In this document: positions 53,722 through 64,000 of the stretch, piece after piece
Numbering within the stretch: the stretch's first letter is position 1
Layout: every line of letters starts with the position of its first letter
Origin: Paraburkholderia sp.
GTDB taxonomy: Bacteria; Pseudomonadota; Gammaproteobacteria; Burkholderiales; Burkholderiaceae
Reading direction: 5' to 3'
Assembly: GCF_024281035.1 (NCBI RefSeq)
Contig: NZ_JAMXLH010000005.1
Coordinates: 1 to 64,000 of the forward strand
Length of the DNA stretch: 64,000 nt
The notes under the pieces: generated by a model
What the model was told of the DNA's origin: nothing
Databases searched by the model: none
What the model saw: only the letters and a program-made list of their open reading frames with translations
Program-made: the position numbers and the translations under genes

Positions 53722-55180
53722 GAGGCAGTTTCTCGCGGTGCGCGTATTCGCCGTTGTGAATCGGGGCACTTTGCGCATCGTCAAGGTTGTCCGCCGCCGC
53801 GGGGAATTCGACGATCACCGCAAGGCCCCGGCCATCGAGGCCCGTTTCGAATTGCACGGTTCCGTTGAAGTACTGCGCGATGCGTTCGACGATCGACAGT
53901 CCGAGTCCGCTGCCAGGCGATTGCACAGCGTCGCCGCGATAGAAGCGTCCGGTAAGCCGTGCGCGCTCGGCATCGCTCACCCCGGGTCCATCGTCACGAA
54001 CGGCAAGACATTGCATCGCGTCGCGCGTGAACAGCGATATCTCGATGTGCCCTTCGGGCGTGCCGTATTTGACGGCATTGTCGAGCAGGTTGTCGAGCAG
54101 GATGGCGATGAGCACCGGGTCGGCGTGAATGGCCCGCGCGCCCTCGCGCTTGACCGCAATCGCGATCGACTTCTCGCGCGCGTTCGCAGCGTGACGGGCG
54201 ACGGCCTCGTCCATCAGTTCGCCCGTCATCACGGCGCTGGCTGGAATGCGCTCGTACTCGTCGAGCCGGGCGAGCAGGAGCAACTGCTCGGCGAGGCGGG
54301 CGCTGCGGTCGACGCCCTGAACGACGCGCTGCATGGCGAGCTGCTGAATCGACGGATCGTTCGCGGCCAGTGCGACCTGTGCCTGGATCTTGATGGCCGC
54401 GAGCGGGGTCTTCAATTCGTGCGCGGCGTCGGATGTGAATGCGCGCTCGCGCACGATCGATTGCCTTAGTTGCGACAGCAAGCGATTGATGGCGTCGACG
54501 AGGGTCCGCACCTCGGCCGGTACGGCGGCGATGCCGATGGGTTCGAGCGAATCGGCGTCGCGAGCGCGGATCGTGGTGGACAGCGTCTTGAGCGGCGTGA
54601 GGCTGCGACCGATCGCATACCAGAGCAGCGCTGCAAGCACAGGCAGGGCGGCGAGTACCGGCCAGACGATTTGCCAGGCCGTGCCGACCGCGAAGTCGCT
54701 GCCCGTGTTGGATGCCACCATCACCCGCACCGTCCGGCCGGTGGCATCGTCGTGCAGCGCGTAGAGGCGCCACGCGGTGCCGTCGATGTCCGCGGTCCAG
54801 GGCTGCGGCCGCACGCCGGTCCACGCGTCCTGCGTGGCGTCGTCCTGCGGGATGTTGGATGCGAGCGTGCTGCCGGTTGCGTCGAGCACCTCGAAGAGCA
54901 CGCGTCGTGGCAGCACGTCGCTATCGGATTCGGCAATTCCCTGGTCGTCCGGTTTCGCGAGCTCGATCTGCACATTGAGGGGAATATCCGCGAACCGGTG
55001 CAGATCCGCGCGATCGAAGCGGATGATGAGCGAGGCGTATTCGACAAGCCGCGCATCCTCCCATTGCTGCACCTCGTTCGAGGCATGCCGGAAGCTGCCG
55101 AATACCGCCACGATCCAGACGATGCAGACGCAGGACAGCACCGTCAACGAAAGGCGATGGCGTATCGAGCGCGACATCAT
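53717..55180 (-). CDS. Sensor histidine kinase (QseC/PmrB-like)
   Basis: This 487-aa membrane kinase has a first helix at residues 10-30, a periplasmic domain to about 168, a second helix at 170-190, a HAMP-like linker (RSLTPLKTLSTTIRARDADSL), the box TSDAAHELKTPLAAIKIQ with phospho-acceptor H254, and an ATPase domain (LLDNLLDNAVKYG, DDGPGVSD, GSGLGLSIV). It overlaps the response regulator stop by 4 bp (ATGA). The linked target is probably the cytochrome b561 gene downstream. Confidence 0.9.
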   Translation of the reverse strand: MMSRSIRHRLSLTVLSCVCIVWIVAVFGSFRHASNEVQQWEDARLVEYASLIIRFDRADLHRFADIPLNVQIELAKPDDQGIAESDSDVLPRRVLFEVLDATGSTLASNIPQDDATQDAWTGVRPQPWTADIDGTAWRLYALHDDATGRTVRVMVASNTGSDFAVGTAWQIVWPVLAALPVLAALLWYAIGRSLTPLKTLSTTIRARDADSLEPIGIAAVPAEVRTLVDAINRLLSQLRQSIVRERAFTSDAAHELKTPLAAIKIQAQVALAANDPSIQQLAMQRVVQGVDRSARLAEQLLLLARLDEYERIPASAVMTGELMDEAVARHAANAREKSIAIAVKREGARAIHADPVLIAILLDNLLDNAVKYGTPEGHIEISLFTRDAMQCLAVRDDGPGVSDAERARLTGRFYRGDAVQSPGSGLGLSIVERIAQYFNGTVQFETGLDGRGLAVIVEFPAAADNLDDAQSAPIHNGEYAHREKLPP

Positions 55181-55836
55181 GGTTTTTCGATAACGTAACC
55201 AATGCCGCGAACGGTGCGGATCAACTCCGTGCCAAGCTTCTTTCGCAGGTTCGAAACGTGCACTTCGATCGCATTGCTCTCGACGCCTTCCTGCCAGCCG
55301 TAAAGCTGCTCTTCAAGACGCGTGCGCGATTGCGGCATGCCCTGATGCGTGAGGAGCTGAACCAGGATGGACCACTCTTTGGACGTGAGCGAGATGCGGC
55401 TCTCGTTGCGCGTGACGGTATGGGTGGTCAGATCGACTTTAAAGTCGCGCCAGACGAGCGGCTCGCCGCTGCGGCCTTGCGAACGCCGCACGAGCGCGCG
55501 GCAGCGTGCGAGCATTTCGGAAAGCTCGAAGGGCTTGGCGAGGTAGTCGTCCGCGCCGGCGTCGAGGCCCCGGACGCGGTCTGCGACCGTGCCGCGCGCG
55601 GTCAGAACGAGCACAGGGAGGGTGTCGCCCGCTTCACGCAGCGAGCGAAGGAGATCGTTCCCCGACCGGCCCGGCAAGCCAAGATCCAGCACGAGCAGCG
55701 CGTAGCGCGTCGTGGCGAGCGCGATGGCGGCGTCGCGCCCGTCGCGTAACCACTCGACGTCGTACCCGGCCTGGCGCAAGCTGATTTCCACACCGCTGCC
55801 AATCAGGTCGTCGTCTTCAACGAGGAGAATTTTCAT
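55177..55836 (-). CDS. OmpR-family response regulator (QseB/PmrA-like)
   Basis: This 219-aa regulator has a receiver domain (MKILLVEDDDLIGSG; phospho-acceptor D51; K in LAKPFELSEM) and a winged helix (SLTSKEWSILVQLLTHQG, VESNAIEVHVSNLRKKLG, TVRGIGYVIEKP). The effector sequence is close to the QseB/PmrA class, which binds CTTAA direct repeats; such a box is present upstream of the adjacent cytochrome b561 gene. I chose ATG 55836; a TTG two codons earlier is possible. Confidence 0.9.
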   Translation of the reverse strand: MKILLVEDDDLIGSGVEISLRQAGYDVEWLRDGRDAAIALATTRYALLVLDLGLPGRSGNDLLRSLREAGDTLPVLVLTARGTVADRVRGLDAGADDYLAKPFELSEMLARCRALVRRSQGRSGEPLVWRDFKVDLTTHTVTRNESRISLTSKEWSILVQLLTHQGMPQSRTRLEEQLYGWQEGVESNAIEVHVSNLRKKLGTELIRTVRGIGYVIEKP

Positions 55837-56103
55837 GGACAAGTGACATCGCGTTGCTTCGGGGGCGCCCCGGAAATATTCATGCCGGTAATGGCGGTTT
55901 TGCGTTGTTTGTGATTGTATGCGAGTGGTCAGCGTGCAGGTACGCGCATTTGAGCCGTGCGTTTTTGTGCCGCGATCCGGTCGCTTCGTTTATTTTCGTC
56001 AAGCACACCGGATCGGATTCGCCAGCGCTCGTTCCGGTCATTATGCGGCCACGGCGAAGAGCGTTGGCGTCGAGCCGAAGATGCCATGAACAGGGGACAA
56101 CGA

Positions 56104-57354
56104 ATGGGGGAGCAGACGTCATGGCGGCAGTCGTCGTGTGTCGAGCGCACGCTGGAAGTGTTTCTGGCGTTCTTGCGGCTCGGGTTGACGAGCTTTGGCG
56201 GCCCGATTGCCCACATCGGCTACTTTCGACGTGAATTCGTCGAACGGCGTCGCTGGATGGACGAGGAGGCGTTCACCGATCTCGTCGCGCTCTGCCAGTT
56301 TTTGCCCGGGCCGGCCAGCAGTCAGACAGGCTTTGCGATCGGTTTGCTCCGGGCCGGATGGGCCGGCGGCCTTGCCGCCTGGTGCGGATTCACGCTGCCG
56401 TCGATGCTTCTGATGATCGCCTTCGCGATCGCGGCGCCGAACGTTGCGGGGCCAACGGGTGTTGCACTCGTCCATGGATTGAAGCTCGTCGCGGTCGCCG
56501 TCGTGGCGCAGGCCGTCTGGGACATGGGGCGCCGTTTGTGCGCCGACCGTCGCCGCGTCGCGATTGCACTGATCGCCCTTGTGTTGCTCAGCCTGCTCAC
56601 CAGTGTGTATGCGCAGCTCGCCGTCATTGCGGCGGGCGCCGTGCTTGGCCTTGCGCTCTGCCGCACGCAGGCGAACGACGTCACGCCCGCGGCTTCCTAC
56701 GGCATTCCCGTGTTTGCTGTGACCCGCCACGCAGCCATTGCAGCGTTGACGCTGTTTGTTGCGCTATTGCTGGGTTTGCCATTGCTGCACGAAAGCGGTG
56801 GCGCGCAGTACGTCCGCCTGTTCGAGGCGTTTTACCGGTCGGGCGCGTTCGTTTTCGGGGGCGGTCATGTCGTTCTGCCGTTGCTCCAGCAACAAACGGT
56901 CGCAACCGGCTGGGTATCGTCGAACGATTTTCTTGCCGGATATGGCGCGGCGCAGGCGGTCCCCGGCCCGCTCTTCACCTTCGCGGCCTTTCTTGGCTGG
57001 ATCATGGCCACGCCGCCGAATCACTGGAGCGGAGCGCTACTGGCCACCGCGGGCATTTTCCTGCCTGGCCTGCTGCTCGTCATTGCCGCCGTGCCGTGCT
57101 GGCAGACCTTGCGCGCCCGACCGTCCGCCGCCGCGGCGCTCGCAGGCGTCAACGCGGCCGTTGTCGGCTTGCTCGCTCACGCGCTGTATGTGCCTGTCTG
57201 GGTCAGTGCCGTCTGGTCGCCGGTCGACTTCGCGATTGCGGCGAGCGCATTTTTCCTTCTGGTCCGCTGGCGCCTGCCGCCGCTGATCGTCGTTGTGCTT
57301 TGTATCGCGGCGGCCATTGGCACGGCGTTTGTCACAACGGCTTTTGCGCCGTGA
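56104..57354 (+). CDS. chrA: Chromate transporter ChrA
   Basis: This 416-aa inner-membrane protein of the CHR family has two homologous halves. The first half has FLRLGLTSFGGPIAHIGYFRREFVERRRW and LCQFLPGPASSQTGFAIG; the second has AFYRSGAFVFGGGHVVLPLL and DFLAGYGAAQAVPGPLFTFAAFLGW. These are the paired FGGP and PGP motifs of long-chain ChrA, which exports chromate with the proton gradient. AGGGGA precedes ATG 56104. The 3' end overlaps the convergent methyltransferase gene by 23 bp. Confidence 0.93.
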   Translation: MGEQTSWRQSSCVERTLEVFLAFLRLGLTSFGGPIAHIGYFRREFVERRRWMDEEAFTDLVALCQFLPGPASSQTGFAIGLLRAGWAGGLAAWCGFTLPSMLLMIAFAIAAPNVAGPTGVALVHGLKLVAVAVVAQAVWDMGRRLCADRRRVAIALIALVLLSLLTSVYAQLAVIAAGAVLGLALCRTQANDVTPAASYGIPVFAVTRHAAIAALTLFVALLLGLPLLHESGGAQYVRLFEAFYRSGAFVFGGGHVVLPLLQQQTVATGWVSSNDFLAGYGAAQAVPGPLFTFAAFLGWIMATPPNHWSGALLATAGIFLPGLLLVIAAVPCWQTLRARPSAAAALAGVNAAVVGLLAHALYVPVWVSAVWSPVDFAIAASAFFLLVRWRLPPLIVVVLCIAAAIGTAFVTTAFAP

Positions 57355-58240
57355 GGTACGCAATGCGCTGGGCGTTGAATTGCCGGCCGCTTTCGACTAG
57401 TGGCCGCAACCGTGCTTCCATGAACTGCCGCTCTTCGGCCGTAAATCGCGTGTCGAATATCGACTCGAAGGAAGGCGCCAACGGATGCGGCGACGTGCGC
57501 AGATACGTCTGCCACGACGGCGCATCGTCGGTGGCGACATTGATGTGCAGTTCCAGGTGGATGTCCGTGAATCCGGTATCGATGGCGTAACGAACCAGAT
57601 CGCGCTCGCCGTAATTCGTGATGGGCAGCGCCCGGACCTTTTCCTGCGTATCGGGAAACTGCGCGGCGCGACAGCGAAGCAGCAGGGCAAGAAACGGGTC
57701 GTCTGCGTTTTGCCCGCGCGTTTCCACTATCGTCTTCAATGCGCAGACTTCGAGCGCGTCGTCGCGCAAGATCGGTTCCGCAATCGAGAAGCGGCCGCCC
57801 GGTTTAAGAATCCGGAATAGTTCGCGCATTGCTGCCGGTTTATCGGCGACATATGCGAGCACGGCGCGCATCGTCACGGCGTCGACGGATTCGTCGGCGA
57901 TGCCGTCGAGCCTGTCTGCCGAACCTTGAATGAATTCGCACTGGCCACGAACACCGAGCGTATCTGCCAGCTCGCTCGTGTGTTGCAGCAACGGCGCGGA
58001 GACATCGGTCATGATCACCTGCAAGGCGTCGCCCGCACGCTCGATTGCGCGAAATGCGACGAGACCATCGCCGGTTCCGATGTCGGCCAGCTTCATCCGC
58101 GGACTCAGGCGGACGAAGTCCAGCACACGATCGGCGTACTTCGTCGTCTCGGTGCGTATATGCCGCTCGTAAGACGCATCGCCACCATGACGATGGTGGA
58201 GCAGCCACTCGGACCAGATGTCGGTTGTCGTATCGTTCAC
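57332..58240 (-). CDS. Class I SAM-dependent methyltransferase
   Basis: This 302-aa cytoplasmic methyltransferase has motif I MKLADIGTGDGLVAFRAIE, post-I acidic MTDVSAP, motif II/III around SVDAVTMRAVLAYVADKPAAMRELFRILKPGGRFSIAEPI. The domain is Methyltransf_11/25-like; substrate is unknown. It is transcribed convergently to chrA and away from the metal-efflux cluster, and no partner gene is evident. Confidence 0.82.
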   Translation of the reverse strand: MNDTTTDIWSEWLLHHRHGGDASYERHIRTETTKYADRVLDFVRLSPRMKLADIGTGDGLVAFRAIERAGDALQVIMTDVSAPLLQHTSELADTLGVRGQCEFIQGSADRLDGIADESVDAVTMRAVLAYVADKPAAMRELFRILKPGGRFSIAEPILRDDALEVCALKTIVETRGQNADDPFLALLLRCRAAQFPDTQEKVRALPITNYGERDLVRYAIDTGFTDIHLELHINVATDDAPSWQTYLRTSPHPLAPSFESIFDTRFTAEERQFMEARLRPLVESGRQFNAQRIAYLTAQKPL

Positions 58241-58630
58241 GTTCGGCGGTGTCAGGTCGATCAGGATGCGCGCGGGCGCGGTGCGCGATCTTATAGCGAA
58301 ATCCTGATGGAAACCTTAAGGCCGCTGCCGCAATGCGCGTCGCCTGAAGCCGGTCGCCCCAACCCCGCAATGTTTGTTGTCGTTTGTCAAAGCGAAGTCG
58401 TTGCAAACGCCTGTTGGCGTTACGCGGGCGGATGCGAGAGCCAATTCGGCCGTCGTACTGAAAAGCGCAGTTGGCGAATCTAATGCAACTAACTGTCAAG
58501 CCCGGCGTTTCCCGCCGAGTGACACACGCCGTGAACCTGTGAGTCGATCTGTCCGTACGCGCATTCCCGATGCGGCTCGGCAACGCGGCCGGCGCGCGTC
58601 TGACGACTGTCCCGACTGTCTCGACTGTCC
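58241..58630. other. Intergenic region between the methyltransferase and sensor kinase genes
   Basis: These 390 bp hold the methyltransferase promoter on the minus strand and the 3' end of the sensor kinase transcript. No gene or clear terminator is seen. Confidence 0.35.
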
Positions 58631-60046
58631 CTATCCAGCAGCGGCCGTCTCGCGGCGCTGTGCGTGCTGCACCCGTGGAAAGCGCAGCCAGAAGGTTGTG
58701 CGGACACCGGGCTGGCTGTCGACGCCACAACGCCCGCCGTGACTGTCCATGATCGATTTGACGATGGCGAGCCCCAGCCCCGTGCCCGAAGCGGAGTTAT
58801 GGCGGGACGGATCGACCCGGTAGAAGCGCTCGAAGATCCGTTCGAGATGCGCGGCGTGGATGCCCGCTCCCGAGTCCGTTACGGAGATTGTCGCGGCTTC
58901 GTTGTCCTCGCGGCAATCGACGAGCACCGTCGAGCCGTGCGGCGCGTGGGCGAGTGCGTTCGACAGCAGGTTGCTCAGTGCGCGCTGGAACAGCAGCAGG
59001 TCGGCATCGAGTTCGGCTTGCCCGCGAACTTCGATGGTGACGCCAGCGTCTTCGGCCACCGACTCGTAAAAGCCCGCGACGCGCTGTGCCTGCGCGGCCG
59101 CATCGATGGTCTTGATTGCGCCCAGCGCGCTCGCGTCTTCCGCTCTTGCAAGAAACAGCATGTCGTCGACCATCCTCGACAGACGCTGGTATTCGTCGAT
59201 GCTCGACTCGATCACCTCCCGGTACTCATCGGACGTGCGCGGTGCGGACAGCGCCACCTGGGCGGCGGCTTGCAGGTTCGTCAGCGGCGTGCGCATGTCG
59301 TGCGCAAGATTCGAGGAGAACTGGCTCAGACGCGTGAAGGACTCGTGCAGTCGCTGTTGCATGCCGTTAAAAGCATGTTCGAGTTCCTTGAGTTCGCCCG
59401 ATGTATCGAGTTCGGGCAACGGCTGTGCGAGGCGGCTTGAGGACAGTGCCTCGGCACGCGCGACGAGGCGGCGAAGCGGGCTGAGCCCCACCATGGCAAT
59501 GCCGTAGGCGAGGCCCGCCGTGAGCACCACGCCGAGGACCTCGATCAACACGATTGTCCACGCATGGGCGCGTAACAATGCGGCATCGCTCGCGCCGTCG
59601 TACTGGATAACCACACGCACGAAGTTATCCGTTCCGAGGCGGGTGACGGCAACGAGATAGCGGATTCCGGACTGTCGCGGCGCGAGCGCGGTCGGCTGGC
59701 CGGCCTTCGACGACCGTGCCTCGGGATATAACGGAAATCCGCTCGTGCTGAGTAACCGGTTGCCCGCCATATCGAAGATCGCCATCTCCATGGTTTCGTG
59801 ACCATGCAACTGATCGATCCACACCTCGGCATGGCGTGCCACCTCGTCCGTCGACTGCGCATCGGAAAGATGCGCCTTGAGCGCGGCCATCGTGCTTTCC
59901 ATCTGTTCCGATGCGGTCGCATCGATCCGGCTTCGCAACGCTTCATAGAGCGCAATTCCGCTTAGCGCGAGCACGACGGAAGTCGGGATGACGATGAGAA
60001 CCGTCAGCCTCGCGCGCAGCGTCTTCGGGAGAAATCGCGAGAGCAT
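58631..60046 (-). CDS. Heavy-metal sensor histidine kinase (CzcS/CusS-like)
   Basis: This 471-aa membrane kinase has helices at residues about 12-34 and 163-187 with a periplasmic sensor domain between, a HAMP linker ([24 protein letters not shown]), the box [21 protein letters not shown] (H249), and an ATPase domain ([54 protein letters not shown]). LAHDMRTPL and the length fit the TIGR01386-type metal sensors. Its ATG shares one base with the regulator stop. It should sense periplasmic metal and act with the RND pump encoded next to it. Confidence 0.9.
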   Translation of the reverse strand: MLSRFLPKTLRARLTVLIVIPTSVVLALSGIALYEALRSRIDATASEQMESTMAALKAHLSDAQSTDEVARHAEVWIDQLHGHETMEMAIFDMAGNRLLSTSGFPLYPEARSSKAGQPTALAPRQSGIRYLVAVTRLGTDNFVRVVIQYDGASDAALLRAHAWTIVLIEVLGVVLTAGLAYGIAMVGLSPLRRLVARAEALSSSRLAQPLPELDTSGELKELEHAFNGMQQRLHESFTRLSQFSSNLAHDMRTPLTNLQAAAQVALSAPRTSDEYREVIESSIDEYQRLSRMVDDMLFLARAEDASALGAIKTIDAAAQAQRVAGFYESVAEDAGVTIEVRGQAELDADLLLFQRALSNLLSNALAHAPHGSTVLVDCREDNEAATISVTDSGAGIHAAHLERIFERFYRVDPSRHNSASGTGLGLAIVKSIMDSHGGRCGVDSQPGVRTTFWLRFPRVQHAQRRETAAAG

Positions 60047-60726
60047 CAGGCAGCGCCGGCCCGCTGTTCGAGCACGTAACCCATGCCGCGCACGGTGTGG
60101 ATCAGCTTGGGCTCGTAGGCATCGTCCACTTTCGAGCGCAGGCGCCGGATCGCGGAATCGACGACATTGGTGTCGCTGCTGAAATTCATGTCCCACACCT
60201 GGGAAGCGATCGTGGCCCGGGGCAGGATCTCGCCCTCGCGCCGCATGAGCAGCCACAGCAAGGCGAATTCCTTCGCGGTCAGGAGAATGGTGTCGCCCTG
60301 ACGCGTCGCCTTGCGGCGGGTCAGGTCGAGTTCGAGATCCGACACACGCAGCGTGTTCGTATCGCGCGGGTGGCCGCGGCGCAGGATCGACTTCACCCGC
60401 GCGGTCAACTCGGCGAAATCGAATGGCTTCGCGAGGTAGTCGTCCGCACCGAGTTCCAGTCCCTTCACGCGGTCGCCGACATCGTCCCGCGCGGTCAGAA
60501 AAAGCACCGGCGTGGATCTGCTGCGCCGGAGATTGCGCAGCAGCGTCCAGCCGTCCTGCCCGGGAAGCATCACATCGAGGATCAGCAGATCGTAGTGTTC
60601 CGTCTCGGCCTGGTGCTGTCCCGAGATGCCGTCCTCGACCCAGTCGACGATATAGCCCGCCTCGGTCAATCCCTTCCGGAGATAGGAGCCGGTTTTTTGC
60701 TCGTCTTCCACCAGCAGTATTCGCAT
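60046..60726 (-). CDS. Heavy-metal response regulator (CzcR/CusR/IrlR-like)
   Basis: This 226-aa OmpR-family regulator starts [29 protein letters not shown], typical of metal response regulators, with D51 ([15 protein letters not shown]) and K in [11 protein letters not shown]. The effector domain has [48 protein letters not shown], the usual Czc/Cus pattern. It lies between the sensor kinase and the RND pump genes on the same strand, 38 bp from the pump gene stop. Confidence 0.92.
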   Translation of the reverse strand: MRILLVEDEQKTGSYLRKGLTEAGYIVDWVEDGISGQHQAETEHYDLLILDVMLPGQDGWTLLRNLRRSRSTPVLFLTARDDVGDRVKGLELGADDYLAKPFDFAELTARVKSILRRGHPRDTNTLRVSDLELDLTRRKATRQGDTILLTAKEFALLWLLMRREGEILPRATIASQVWDMNFSSDTNVVDSAIRRLRSKVDDAYEPKLIHTVRGMGYVLEQRAGAA

Positions 60727-60764
60727 TACTGATTACCTTGAAATCGATCTCGCCTGCATCGCAT

Positions 60765-63983
<3,219 letters not shown>

Positions 63984-64000
63984 CTATGAACTGTGTCGAA

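Overview
The window is GC-rich proteobacterial DNA that looks like a secondary chromosome or megaplasmid of the Burkholderiaceae (Burkholderia, Paraburkholderia or Caballeronia type). The reasons are an iteron origin with a Rep_3-type initiator next to parA/parB, a monomeric NADP isocitrate dehydrogenase, an HpnI/HpnL hopanoid pair, a fucose catabolic cluster and a CzcA/CzcRS-type metal efflux cluster. The genus call is inference from gene content; no rRNA or tRNA gene was seen.

1-9.2 kb is the replication and partition region with flanking genes. The 5' part of ilvA lies at the left edge behind an isoleucine-rich leader peptide and a terminator (an attenuator). parB, parA and the initiator gene repA follow, all on the minus strand. 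About 0.9 kb between parA and repA carries four copies of a 14-bp palindrome (parS candidates). About 1.6 kb upstream of repA carries at least a dozen iterons, DnaA boxes and an A+T-rich unwinding candidate. Two divergent VOC-family genes and an acyl-CoA dehydrogenase follow.

9,549-34,120 is a complete Tn7-like transposon of 24,572 bp. Its ends start TGTGAAC and finish GTTCACA, it is flanked by the 5-bp duplication CCATC, and it encodes TnsA, TnsB, TnsC and a TnsD/TniQ protein in one overlapping operon. No TnsE was seen. Cargo in order: LysE-type exporter, YunG-like protein, a decayed third transposon end, an Xre/ParS-type antitoxin with a broken RES toxin, a TonB receptor, a 5' fragment of an iron-containing alcohol dehydrogenase, a two-component system, a PepSY protein, a DUF2271 protein, a PepSY/flavodoxin/FNR reductase and an ApbE flavin transferase. 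After these come a NUDIX hydrolase, MgtC, a small protein, an Na/Pi cotransporter with an unfamiliar C-terminal half, and a small plasmid-type protein. The TonB-to-ApbE block reads as a metal or iron uptake and cell-envelope electron-transfer island under its own two-component control.

34.1-64 kb is resident DNA: a five-heme cytochrome c that fuses an alcohol-dehydrogenase-type triheme part to a thiosulfate-dehydrogenase-like diheme part; a CPA1 antiporter; L-fuconate dehydratase with a sugar ABC transporter; hpnL and hpnI; a DHA2 exporter; isocitrate dehydrogenase; a PAP2 phosphatase; two cytochrome b561 proteins next to a QseBC/PmrAB-like two-component system with a matching promoter box; a ChrA chromate transporter; a methyltransferase; and a czcRS-czcA heavy-metal cluster that runs to the right edge.
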